From positions 2,914,001 through 2,978,000 of the forward strand of contig CP085826.1 of NCBI GenBank assembly GCA_020809705.1: a stretch of 64,000 nt of DNA, read 5' to 3'. The stretch's first letter is position 1. Each line of letters begins with the position of its first letter. The DNA comes from Calonectria ilicicola (Eukaryota; Ascomycota; Sordariomycetes; Hypocreales; Nectriaceae). The notes under the pieces were generated by a model that ran no database searches, was not told where the DNA came from, and worked only from the letters and a program-made list of their open reading frames with translations. Made by a program: the position numbers and the translations under genes. Positions 45,741 to 55,790 of this stretch are shown one piece after another.

Positions 45741-46459
45741 CGTGTCGGAAGTCTGTTGGATTGAGGGTCGTGAGAGCTAACGGCGGGAAATGGAACGAGG
45801 GAGAGTGTCGTGACAGAGGTTGCAGGTGGAGGTAATCCACTACACACTACAGCAGTGCCAGAGATGCAGGTTGAACGAACGTCGGAGTTGGAAGAGGTGG
45901 GGGGTCGCCGTTAGTAGTGAGCGGTGAGTTTGTGTTGGTGGCCCGTGGTCGCTGTTAGCACTGAGGCAGGACGAACGGGTGTCGAATCTAGGCCGTGACA
46001 CCTGGACACCTCGCGCTTTGGGGTTCGGATAGGGGAGATGATCATAGCTTCGGAGCCGTGTGATCATTGGCTAGGGACCCCGGGTCAATAACGGCGCGAT
46101 TATCAGGGCCGTGATCATGCATAGTGTGGATCGGTACGTACCCCACCTCCGGGAAACAGGGGATCTGCGATAGTGCTCGTAATTAAGAGTAACCTATTTG
46201 AGCTTGTATTTAAGACTGCATTTATTCTATCGTCACCTAAGCGACAGATTTGTGTGTTGGAATCCGGTATTGATCCCCCCCCGCCGTGGCTATGCCGTCT
46301 GGTATCACATTAACTAATATTCGGTAATTCATTCTTCCACCATCTCCTATGAACGTCTCTTCAATGCGGCGTCATCCTTCGGCCATGGCCCCGCCTTCTC
46401 CTCATGTTAGCTAGTTTCTCAACCGGACGTCTGCTCCATAACTTACCATTCATTTTCTA
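45741..46459. other. Glutaredoxin promoter region
   Basis: About 0.7 kb upstream of the glutaredoxin start (- strand) and downstream of the small secreted protein gene. No gene is seen. A CT-rich leader-like tract on the minus strand lies near 45790-45910. Confidence 0.45.
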
Positions 46460-46738
46460 TTACTTAGCCTGAGTGTCATCAGCAAAGGCGTCGATTCCAA
46501 ACCCCTCGGTTACGCTTCTTGTTGACTCTGCAATCGCGTCGACGTTATGCGAAGGTGCAGCTTTGCCATCATTCCCTCGCGGTTCAACGGCACCTTGTGG
46601 TACTGAAGCCATCCTTTTGTGGTGTGCATGCATGAGTTTAATGTGGCTCACCATGTGACGATGTGTTGTGGGTGCAGCGTAGAGGCCAGTGGCCCAGATA
46701 AAGAAAATCATGAAGAGAGCGAGCTTGATGGAAGCCAT
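46460..46738 (-). CDS. Small secreted protein, histidine-rich, cysteine-free
   Basis: An intronless ORF of 92 residues. The N-terminus MASIKLALFMIFFIWATGLYAAP is a clear signal peptide with a likely cut after residue 21 or 22. The mature part starts with a His-rich stretch (THRHMVSHIKLMHAHHKR), then a Gly/Ala/Asp-rich tail without cysteines. No family is recognised. A leader of about 100 bp with a TATAAATATAA-like sequence near 46841-46852 sits upstream, which supports a real gene. It could be a secreted peptide precursor (AEPRGN-like and HKR sites occur), a metal-binding protein or a candidate effector; none of these is shown. Confidence 0.65.
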   Translation of the reverse strand: MASIKLALFMIFFIWATGLYAAPTTHRHMVSHIKLMHAHHKRMASVPQGAVEPRGNDGKAAPSHNVDAIAESTRSVTEGFGIDAFADDTQAK

Positions 46739-48162
46739 TTTCCTTCCAATGTAAAAGTATAAAGATGACTATGAATGAAATGGATGTGTGCGAAGAGGTC
46801 GATGTCAAATCTTGCTTTCTCATGGTTCCTTTCGGGTTCATATAAATATAATGATGTATCTAGTCGTCACCCGTTGCAACGTTCCACCTATTCCGTTGAC
46901 CAGCCGCCCCCTTGAATGAGCATGACGGCAAGTGATCCATTCCCCTCTCACTAGTCTACCCGTGATCCCCTCCCGAACCGGCCCTGGCAACCAAGGGTCC
47001 TCTGTGAGACATTATACTCCTCTCTTTGTGGTGCAGAGTCCATAGCCGCTCCCCCAGCCATCTCAGCGCATGCGCTGGTGGCCACTAGTAACGTCGGCCG
47101 CGAGATAGCTGTGCGACGATAGAGCTTCGCCTCATTCAAGCTACGCAATTGGGTATAGGGCCTCTCTTAATCGATGCAATAGGTATTTTCCCCTTGACCG
47201 TAAAAAGTCCCTTATTGTGAGAAGTGACATTTTACGAAAGGGGAAGTCTTTAATTCTGAAACACTCAACATTCAGCCCTTTGGTTCCGGGCTTGGGAACC
47301 GGAACAGCTCTAGAGCAAGTAATTACAAGACGTCGATGAGAAACTCGGCCTCTGACTAGCTAGACACACACGCGCACAATATCCCTTGATGCTATACCCG
47401 GTCACTTCCACCCCAAGGGCTACGTACTGACGCAATTTAATTCCATCAACTTATTTGCCACCTTAGCCGAGGGCAGGTCGCCACACAGGAAACAGACAAT
47501 TGGGGGACAGAAAACATAAGACACTAACACCAGCACCCTGATAAAATAAATAATTACTAAGTTTATTTATTTAATGCCTAACAGGCTTAGGATAAAAATA
47601 TAGAAGCATTTAAAGGACATAGATCTGCCTAAAGGCGATGCCTTTGGCACCATTAATTTGGTGGTAAAGTAGCTATGCCGGCAGCTGTGTGAAGCCTCCA
47701 AGGTGCGAGTTACAGTGGGGATGAACATGACTAAGCAAGTCGTTCCAGCCCCCGGGCCAATTAAAGCGCCACAGCCTAGTCGCCCCCCAGTAGAAGCCCC
47801 AGATGTTGCCAAGTTGCAACTATACCAAGGCTTTCTAGTTACTTCGATGGTCCGCAAATGTTGCCTTTGCAGTCTGATTGACTCATTCACGATCAACGAT
47901 TTGCTGTTCTTTTCTTCTCGTATCCCTTCTTATATCGCCCTTCCGACTGAAACTAGCGGGCCGACGGTCCACTCCTCAATCATTCTCTAATACCCTCTAG
48001 CCAAGTGGTGCAGGCCCTAAACACGCCCTGGACAAAAACTCCACCAAGACACTTTTGACTGGATTGTCTTACAGCGCCTCACCATATTTCACTCCTCCAT
48101 CCTCCAACACTTCAACGCACCTATCCGGCTAGAGGGCCGAACTTCTTAGTTTCAGAGCAAAC
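46739..48162. other. Divergent intergenic region upstream of SIL1, no gene seen
   Basis: The region lies between the secreted protein gene (-) and SIL1 (+). An AT-rich piece at 47535-47620 and a hairpin-like ggttccggg/ggaaccgg pair near 47281-47305 occur. The ORFs at 47567-47990 on either strand show no domain. Confidence 0.45.
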
Positions 48163-49416
48163 ATGGCTCCGTCAAGAGCAAAGACAATGTCCTTGTCATT
48201 TTTTCTCGCCATGATTTTTGGTTTCATGTTGTGCGTACTCGCAGCACCAGCACATGGCTCAACACAACCTTCACCACCCGCAGATGTTGATCTCATCTGC
48301 CACACCGACAATCCGGCAGAATGTTACCCACGAATCTTCCAGCCCACAGATGAGTTCCAAACTGTTCACGATGATCAGGAGCTTCCCAATGGACTTCATG
48401 TTCGCATGAATGTCTGGACTGGCCAAAAAGAGGCAAAAATCAATGTCCCCGATGAGGTTGATTCCTCATTAGAAGGCCTGCCCGTGGATCGAGCTGTTGT
48501 GGTTGTAGACCCCGAAGAACCCGAAGCTCCTCAAATTCCAAAGGGCGCGCCTATGTATGAGTCGGTTGGTAAGATTAAGGAGCCCAAGAAGCCGTCAGAG
48601 ACCTTTGAGGGAACGCCCTTTTTCGAGGCTATCAAGTTGCTGAAGAAGGGCACCAAACACAAGGGCAAGGACTTCGATGTCGCCCTGGAAGGGATGGAAA
48701 ATCTGGCCCACGACATCTTTTACGGCGTCAAGGCCACCGAGGACCCAGCCGTAGTGAAGGGGCTATTTTGTCTGATGGCTGATCAGGGCGCCACGTCGCC
48801 CGAGGGCACCACTCCTCGCGATCAGCAAGCTGCCGCTATTCTCGGCGGCGCATTGCAAAACAACCCAACGGCATTGAAGGAGGTCATCAAGGAGTGGTCC
48901 AACTTGATGGATTTCAAGTGCCCCAACACGGGTAAGCGCTTGAGCGAGGGATTCTACGCAAGCTTCATGCCTTCCGACATCCCTACCGGCGCCGACGCCA
49001 AGATTCCCGTCTCCAAGGCCAAAGCTAAGGCGGCGGCCATCAGCGGCCTCATTAAGAACGATGAGATTCGCGCCGAGTTCCTGAAGAACGGCGGCATGAA
49101 GAACCTCCTCGAGGTCCTGGTTCCTGAAGGAAAGGAGTGGGCTCCTGCCCAGCGAAAGGTCGGCCAGATGGTCATTGATACCTTCCTGGACGAGGACATG
49201 GGCGCGAAGCTGGGCGAATGGCCAAACACCCCCAGATTGAGCGACGCCCAATGTCGCGAGGACGGACAGACCAGCGAGGGTTGCTGGGATTACCATGTAG
49301 AGAGGATCATGAAGGCAAACAAGCGCGACAGTGACCACTGGAGCAAGGATTTGAATGACCGGTTGGTAAAGGCACGGAAGAATACGAAATATACCAGTAG
49401 CCATCAGGATCTATAG
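48163..49416 (+). CDS. SIL1: ER nucleotide exchange factor SIL1
   Basis: An intronless ORF of 417 residues. The N-terminus has a signal peptide (SLSFFLAMIFGFMLCVLAAPAHG, about 10-32). The conserved fungal SIL1 opening follows: DLICHTDNPAECYPRIF, PTDEFQTVHDDQELPNGLHVRMN and WTGQKEAKINVPDE. The remaining part is helical with armadillo-like repeats (ENLAHDIFYGVKATEDPAV, AAILGGALQNNPTALKEV). SIL1 releases ADP from the Hsp70 BiP/Kar2 in the ER lumen. The last four residues, HQDL, resemble an HDEL-type retrieval signal but are not the standard form. A downstream ATG (residue 9) is an alternative start that would keep the signal peptide. Confidence 0.92.
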   Translation: MAPSRAKTMSLSFFLAMIFGFMLCVLAAPAHGSTQPSPPADVDLICHTDNPAECYPRIFQPTDEFQTVHDDQELPNGLHVRMNVWTGQKEAKINVPDEVDSSLEGLPVDRAVVVVDPEEPEAPQIPKGAPMYESVGKIKEPKKPSETFEGTPFFEAIKLLKKGTKHKGKDFDVALEGMENLAHDIFYGVKATEDPAVVKGLFCLMADQGATSPEGTTPRDQQAAAILGGALQNNPTALKEVIKEWSNLMDFKCPNTGKRLSEGFYASFMPSDIPTGADAKIPVSKAKAKAAAISGLIKNDEIRAEFLKNGGMKNLLEVLVPEGKEWAPAQRKVGQMVIDTFLDEDMGAKLGEWPNTPRLSDAQCREDGQTSEGCWDYHVERIMKANKRDSDHWSKDLNDRLVKARKNTKYTSSHQDL

Positions 49417-49802
49417 ATATGCGGCATCAGAGAGTATAAATGCGATTTTTGAAATTTTACTGTTAAAAGCTATATGCATGCCATTTTGTAGAATCCCATG
49501 TTCCAATTGGTCTATATATGACATTGAAAAAATGAATAATTGGATCTCCATAGCATTCTTCTATGTTCTTTACTGGTCCAGCTGGTTGGGGAGCACGCGT
49601 TATGAAAGCGCATCCAGTCAATACACCAAATCAGATCCATCATCCACCCAGTGCGGAGAGAATTTCACAGACACCGGATTATCGTTCAGCACCTACATGC
49701 AGCAACCTGCATCACCGCAAACTTACCATTTCCACACATTGGAATCTTAAAGATAAAAACTCAAGCACCTGACAAAAACTAGCTCAGAGACCAAACTGAA
49801 GA
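49417..49802. other. Short intergenic spacer, no gene seen
   Basis: 386 bp between the SIL1 stop and the SET-MYND start, both on the plus strand. AT-rich at the left, with no recognisable ORF. Confidence 0.5.
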
Positions 49803-51521
49803 ATGTCACAACACCCGTCAATCGAAGTGCGTCCGCACCCCACCAAAGGCCGCGCCCTCTTCGCAACCCAATCCTTCAAGCCGGGCACCACCATCTTCCC
49901 CTTCACGCCCCTCATCCTCCTCCCAGCCCTGTCGCACCTCGCATCCGTCTGCGCCCACTGCCTCAAGCCAGGCACGCCCCGCGCCTGCTCTCGCTGCCAT
50001 GCGGCCGCCTACTGCGACTCGGCGTGCCAGGGCGCCGCCTGGACGGCCGTCCACTCAAAGGAGTGCAAGGTACTCAAGCGCGTTGCCGCGCAGGGCCGGC
50101 CCGGGCTGCCCACGCCCGTGAGGGCCGTGGTGCAGGCGCTCCTCAAGAGCGAGATTGGGGGCGGCCTGGAGGCGCTCGAGGGCCATGTTGAGGCCTGGAG
50201 GCGGAGACCGGGGTGGGCAGACATGGAGATGATGGCCATGGGAGCGAGCGCCTTTACAGGTCTCGAATCGACTCAGAAGAATGTTCAAAAAGCCATCGGG
50301 TTCCTATGCAAGGTGGGAGGCAACACTAAATACTATTTTTTTTTCTGTTGTCATAAAATGCTGACCTTTGACATAGATCCAAACAAACGCATTTCACAGA
50401 TATGATGCAGATCTCGGGCAAGTGGGCATATTCCTTGAGCCCACTCTCGCCATGGCCAACCATTCTTGTATGCCGAATGCCATGGTGCAATTCATTGGCC
50501 GGAAAGCCATCCTCAGAGCAGAGACACAGATACAAGCGGGTGATGAAATTGAAATTTCGTATACAGGTATGCCCTCGGCGTTCACTATCAACATCTATCT
50601 CACAGCTCATTATTCAATACAGATTATACATATCCCTTGTCAAAGCGGAGAGAAGCCCTCTCTCCGTATAATTTTACATGCCAGTGCCCTCGGTGCAGCC
50701 AGGACCTGAACATATATCAGGCCTGCGCACTCTCTCCCAACATCGACTTGAACCGCGAAAGCTTAGTTCTCGACTCGTCCAACCTCAAAACCCACCCGGC
50801 TGCCACTGATGACAAGAAGGCGGCCCTTGCCAAGAAATGTAGCGAGGCGGTAGCTGACATTATAGACTCTGGAGAAATCCCAGAGCCGCTTGATGAGCGC
50901 CAAAGAAATTTGAGAGCCCGATTCCAGAAATGCAAAGCGCTCGTCAGTGAAGGGTTCTGGTCTGTATCACCAATACCCCAGATCTTGACTGAGATATCCA
51001 TTTACTATGCCGAAGAAGGCAACTTCATGTATGCCTTGGCGACAGCATGTTATGTGGCCACTGCTTGTGACCCATACCGATACGTGGCTCCTTTTCATCC
51101 GGTTAGAGCCAAGAGCCTATTCCTAATTGCCAAACTCCTTGCCAACACTGCAGCTGATACAGCCGCTCTTAGTGACTCTGTCAAGGCGATGGCGTCTCGA
51201 GGCACCTTTAACCAAAAAGCACTCCAGGCTTTGCAAGAGATCGACCAGGTTTCACTCTGTCAAATGTTGCTTTTCATGATTCTGGCTCAAACCCCAAAAG
51301 GATATGCCGACGAATGGGAGCTCTCCATTTCAGCGAGGGAGATGCTGAATGACATTAGCCAGCTCCCGGGTCGGGATCAAGAGCTTTCACTCATCGACGC
51401 TTGGCGACAGAATCCTAAAGATGACCAGACCCGAGCATTCTTCGAATATGCGGTTCTAAAACAAGTTGATGCGTTGGCAAGCCTGGGCCATGAGGTGTTG
51501 ATCATGGACTTTGGCAAGTAG
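49803..51521 (+). CDS. SET domain protein with MYND zinc finger (SMYD-like)
   Basis: Three exons, 49803-50312, 50377-50566 and 50623-51521, give 532 residues. Introns of 64 nt (GTGGGA donor, CATAG acceptor) and 56 nt (GTATGC donor, TACAG acceptor) keep the frame. An N-terminal SET piece ([22 protein letters not shown]) is interrupted by a MYND finger with Cys50, 53, 62, 65, 71, 75, His84 and Cys88. The SET core resumes with [17 protein letters not shown] (NHSC at 198-201), [14 protein letters not shown] and post-SET Cys (CQCPRC). The C-terminal half is helical, as in the TPR-like end of SMYD proteins. The family methylates lysines on histones or other proteins using SAM. The target here is unknown. 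The end lies only 54 bp from the convergent Mis18-like gene. Confidence 0.9.
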
Positions 51522-51575
51522 GGCAGAGCCTTCGGGGAGGGGCGAGTAGAATGAAGGCACTCGTTCCTGGCTTCC

Positions 51576-52903
51576 TCATGCATCCATATCCACGTCTTCG
51601 GTCTGATCACTATGCCGCACACCCCCGAAAATACCCGAGGACCTTCGAGCCGGTCGGGTCAAAAGGCCGTTCTTTCTGCTCGCACTTGATACTATCGGAG
51701 AAGAGCGCTGTGATCCACCGGTACCAGTAAGCCTTCGATGGACCGTACTCGAGACTTCGGGTGTTACGGCCACGCGCTTATGAGGGTGGCTTGGGGTGTC
51801 GTCATTATCGTGCATGGAGGATCGCTTTAGGTGACGTCTGCCTTCCTCAGGTTCAGCGTCAGCGTCAGCGTCAGCGCCAGGGTACAGCTTTTGTACAGGA
51901 TATGTTTCGAAATAAGCCAAAAGTTTTTCAAGGTCTCCCTTAAAGATTGAAAGATCTCCAGCCGTTTTTTCTGCGCTCTCGACGGCTCTGTTGGCGTGTT
52001 GTTTAGTTTCCTCCAACTCCTCCTTGAGGATTCGGTTTTCATCCCTCAGTCTCATAATCTCATTTTCACTCTCGCGGAGTTGATCTAAACGTGAAAAGTT
52101 AGCTCGCCTTGTGCTTGTACCTGATTTTTTGAACCAGGGCTACGTTACTGTGCAAACTCTTGATATCTTGTCCAAACGCAGACACCATGGATTGGAGAGC
52201 ACCGGCTACTTGCTTATCCAAGACAAATTCCTCCGGCACCTCTTCAACGGCATGCTCAACCCCGTTTTGCTGAACAGCATCATCATGGGCTTCTTCTTCT
52301 CGTGATGGTGAGCTAGATGAATGTGGACCGTCTGAACTCATCTTCCATCGAAAAGAATGATGAATCCCAGGCTCAACTTTACGGCGGCCATCTTGGGCTG
52401 ACTTTAATATGACTGACTTGACAAAAAATATATACTGGCCACTGAAAACAATTAGCAATGCTGAACGGCAGTGAGGAATAGGAAATACCCTACTTGGCGA
52501 GAACATGGCCATCAAAATTTCTTTCAATGAGTTGCAAACCAAGAGCCGCACCACATGAAGCACATGACATATCCCTGAGCTTTCTATCGGGTCAGTTAGC
52601 ATTGCTTTGTTCTGGAGCTTGAGAAGGCGTGTGTGGATAAGCTTACGAGGATTCCACAGCTGTCTCCCGTGGGCCAATCTTGACATGGTCGGACAGCGCA
52701 ACATCGAGTTTCAGGTCATTATTAATGTCAGAAACGTTGAGCTGTTCCGGAAGGCCAAAGTCGGCATAATCAACCTCGAGTTCAGTGTTGGCATCGGTAA
52801 TAAGCGCGATATGAGTATTGTCAAACTCGAGCCACAGATTGTCGGCTGTGCCCAATTTGACGCCACAGCTGGCGCACTTAATGGCAACGACAGACATGGC
52901 CAT
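51576..52903 (-). CDS. Mis18/Yippee-fold protein with coiled coil (candidate CENP-A loading factor)
   Basis: Four exons, 52903-52647, 52583-52494, 52441-52149 and 52084-51576, give 382 residues; an in-frame ATG at 52948 would add 15. Introns are 63, 52 and 64 nt. For the last, the GTAACG donor at 52148 keeps the frame, while the nearer GTACAA donor would leave a 36-nt intron and break it. Two CASCG motifs, IKCASCGVKLGTAD (N-terminal) and MSCASCGAALGLQL (after intron 1), form the paired CxxC zinc site of the Mis18 fold, followed by GQYIFFVKSVILKSA. The C-terminal half has a coiled coil (LRESENEIMRLRDENRILKEEL) and a Ser/Arg-rich tail. Mis18 proteins help place CENP-A at centromeres. I infer the assignment from domain order; another Yippee-like family is possible. 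Confidence 0.65.
51855..51878. repeat. TCAGCG hexanucleotide repeat, four units
   Basis: Four tandem copies lie inside the Mis18-like coding sequence, on the minus strand coding ADADADA before an acidic patch. Hexamer changes keep the frame, so copy number may vary between strains. Confidence 0.8.
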
Positions 52904-53627
52904 GGGAGACGTGCAAAGAGCCAAAAATGAAGGTTTCGCGTGAGACAAGACACGTAGGATGTCGCAAGAAGGCCGTAGAGCTCTCTTGAGCGAAAGCGCG
53001 TCGATGAGAAGGCGGTGACGCTCGTGGTCAACCAGCCATTCGAGCGAAGTATGTTAAGGGGATCTTGTCGCGTCGCAATTCGAAAAGGCGCGTAAAGAGC
53101 TTCAATGAACAAGGATGTCATGCAGTCGCCGCTGATTGGCCAGAATTTAGTAGACAATCAAGGCGAGAGCTGCCCTGGCACGCGGGTGACAAAAATCATG
53201 GCACATTGTGGCTGAATTAGATCAAGAAGCCTCATGGTAAAGATTTGAACAAAGCAGCTAAAAGCAATCATGTCACGTAGTTGTAGTTAGACAATATATT
53301 TATGTTTGATTAATCACAATTGCCATTCGCCTCGTTCTAATTTTTTCCCTTTCAGCTGCATTTGGAGAGAAATTTGCGCTGCGTGTCATGGCATTGTGTC
53401 ACCACTCTTGCCCCACTTCGCGCGGGTACGTACCGATTTTTCGCAAATGGTCGCCGCAAGATTTCTTTTGAATCTCCCGTCGCAGCACCAGTGCCAATTG
53501 AAACATCAACCTCGAAACATTTACTTGAGCGTCTCCCACTTGAGGCCCTACACACAGCGGGCTCCCCTTATACGCTGCCTTTCTCCTCGACAGCGCGCAT
53601 AGCCGCACTAGTCATTAGGCAGCCATC
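52904..53627. promoter_or_regulatory. Divergent promoter region of the Mis18-like gene and REX1
   Basis: The start codons face away across 724 bp. The ORFs inside (for example 53362-53889 on the plus strand) run into the REX1 gene out of frame and have no domain. A CA/CT-rich leader lies before the REX1 ATG. Confidence 0.45.
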
Positions 53628-55790
53628 ATGGGTAAGATTCATCGGCGATGGCAGCGACCAACGGAACAGTGTCTTACAGTCAGTTTTACAGGATCTAGTT
53701 CGCCCGCACGCCCAGCTGCTGGGGAAACCCAGAGCCAGTCAAATCCCTCGGGAGAGAACATCGCCAAGGTCGCCGATACGCCGGCCGAGGATACGCAAGG
53801 ACAGAACAATGGCAGCCTTAAGCGAGCCATGCCCCACGATGCCGCCGACGACAACGACGGCGACGATGGTGGTGGCTGGCAAGTCGTAACCAGACCCAAC
53901 AAGAAGCTCAAAAAAGTTCCCAAGCCCGGCAAAAATTATCCCACCATTACCTTCTCCCCGAATGCGCGACTGCAGTCAAAGATTCATCTCACACATCTCC
54001 GCGACCTCGTCACCTATATCTTCGCCGATGGCCCAGGCCCCCAATGGGTTGGCATCACCCATCGCCCCGCCTTTCGAAAGATTGTCGCACTCATGGTCCC
54101 TGGCCTGGAGGAGGCCATGTTCAAACAGTCTGTCGACTTTTCCACTTACAATGACGAAGTTTCCAACCAGGAAGAGCCAGCTTCGACATCCCCAGACGAC
54201 TATTATCCTCGGCCGCTGAAGAAGGAATCGCTCCCCGATGTTCTGCAACCTTTCGCAGACATGTTCCCACATCTTTGGCCTGTTAAGACACCTGGTGACG
54301 ACAGACACGGCAAAATGCATTCTCCCTTGGCAGCATTCCTTACGGCGCCAGCTCCCAAGGACAAAAACAACCCTAAGAAGGGTGTCAAGCCCGCATCAGA
54401 ACCCCAAGGCTGGAAAAATGACCGAACCCGGATCACCGAATTTCTTTGCACAGCTGATGACCTAGCTGATAACGGCTACCTTGTCCACCCTGCTCTCCTC
54501 CCAGAAGGCGCTCAGCGGGACAACTTTGTCCTCCCTGAAGGTTGGGTTATCACAAAAGTAAACAAGCTGGAGGATGGCGATGTTCCCGAAAAGGATATTC
54601 AGCAAGGAAGCATAACTGCTGGACGAGAAATCCTCGCCATAGATTGTGAGATGTGCCTGACTGGAGAGAATGAGCTCTCCCTTACCCGCGTCAGTGTTGT
54701 CAACTGGTCCGGTGATGTGGTCCTCGATGAGCTTGTCAAGCCTGATAAGCCCATCATTGACTACGTCACTCAGTACTCGGGCATCACCGAGGAGATGCTT
54801 GCCCCTGTCACAACTACACTCCGCGACATCCAGAACAAGCTCCTGGATATCCTACATCCCCAAGCCATCCTCGTAGGCCATTCTCTCGAATCCGACACCA
54901 AGGCCCTCCAACTCACTCACCCTTTCATTGTCGACACCTCTATTCTCTACCCACACCCACGAGGCCCCCCTCTCAAATCCTCTCTCAAATACCTCGCCCA
55001 AAAATATCTTTCTCGAGAAATCCAAAAGGGCGGAGCTAGCGGTCACAACAGTATTGAAGACGCCAAAACATGCCTCGACCTTGTCAAGCAAAAATGCGAA
55101 AAGGGCAAGGTTTGGGGCACCTCAGACGCTCAGGGCGAAAACCTCTTCCGCCGGCTGGCACGGGCAGGCACCGCGTATAAGGCACAAGGTGGCGTGGCGG
55201 GCGGTCTTGAGGTTGGCAAAACCAGCGCTGCCATCGACTGGGGTGATCCGTCTAAGGGCGCGGGTGCGGGAGCTACACACCAGTTGGGTTGCAAGAACGA
55301 TGAGGACGTTACAAACAACGTCATCAGGGCTGTTAAGGGTGATCCGGATGGCCTAGAGATTCGCGGTGGAGGCGTCGACTTTGTGTGGGGACGTATGCGA
55401 GAGCTCGAAGCCCTCCAGGGTTGGTGGAATCGCAACCGAGTTGACAACTCGTCGAGCGACGGCGGACCTCCTCCCGACGGCGCCGAAGCCCTGGGTTCTG
55501 ATTCTGACGCACCGGCCCTCGAACAGGCCCTAGGTCGTCTAACAGAGCGGCTCAGCCGCATCCACGCGAGCCTCCCACCCTGCACCGCCTTCATTATCTT
55601 TAGCGGATCTGGGGATCCACGCGAGATGGCTCGCCTGCAACAAGTCCAGGCGAAGTGGCGCAAGGAATACAACACGCCTGGCAAGAAGTGGGATGAGCTA
55701 AGCGTTAAATGGACTGACGTCGAGGAGCAAGCCTTGAAAGCAGCTGCTCGCAAGGCCCGTTCCGGTATCGGTTTCGTCAGTGTAAAATGA
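53628..55790 (+). CDS. REX1: RNA exonuclease REX1/RNH70-like (DEDD 3'-5' exonuclease)
   Basis: Read without introns the protein has 720 residues. The DEDDh exonuclease domain spans about 335-490: ILAIDCEMCL (D339, E341), RVSVVNWSGDVVLDELVKP, YSGITEEML, LVGHSLESDTKALQL, then HNSIEDAKTCLDLV with the His and final Asp. The N-terminal third is charged and disordered (KKLKKVPKPGKNY), and the C-terminus ends ARKARSGIGFVSVK. Yeast Rex1 trims the 3' ends of 5S rRNA, 5.8S rRNA and some tRNAs in the nucleus. Bases 53632-53679 look like a 48-nt intron (GTAAGA donor, TTACAG acceptor) of exactly 16 codons; removing it gives MVSFTGSSSPA at the N-terminus (704 residues) and joins smoothly, so the true start region is uncertain. 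Confidence 0.9.
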   Translation: MGKIHRRWQRPTEQCLTVSFTGSSSPARPAAGETQSQSNPSGENIAKVADTPAEDTQGQNNGSLKRAMPHDAADDNDGDDGGGWQVVTRPNKKLKKVPKPGKNYPTITFSPNARLQSKIHLTHLRDLVTYIFADGPGPQWVGITHRPAFRKIVALMVPGLEEAMFKQSVDFSTYNDEVSNQEEPASTSPDDYYPRPLKKESLPDVLQPFADMFPHLWPVKTPGDDRHGKMHSPLAAFLTAPAPKDKNNPKKGVKPASEPQGWKNDRTRITEFLCTADDLADNGYLVHPALLPEGAQRDNFVLPEGWVITKVNKLEDGDVPEKDIQQGSITAGREILAIDCEMCLTGENELSLTRVSVVNWSGDVVLDELVKPDKPIIDYVTQYSGITEEMLAPVTTTLRDIQNKLLDILHPQAILVGHSLESDTKALQLTHPFIVDTSILYPHPRGPPLKSSLKYLAQKYLSREIQKGGASGHNSIEDAKTCLDLVKQKCEKGKVWGTSDAQGENLFRRLARAGTAYKAQGGVAGGLEVGKTSAAIDWGDPSKGAGAGATHQLGCKNDEDVTNNVIRAVKGDPDGLEIRGGGVDFVWGRMRELEALQGWWNRNRVDNSSSDGGPPPDGAEALGSDSDAPALEQALGRLTERLSRIHASLPPCTAFIIFSGSGDPREMARLQQVQAKWRKEYNTPGKKWDELSVKWTDVEEQALKAAARKARSGIGFVSVK

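Noticed and set aside
48763..49404. 213-residue minus-strand ORF inside SIL1
   Set aside because: Antisense shadow of SIL1 coding sequence with no recognisable product.
52085..52120. 36-nt intron (GTACAA donor) in the Mis18-like gene
   Set aside because: Too short for this genome's introns, and it breaks the reading frame; the donor at 52148 solves both.
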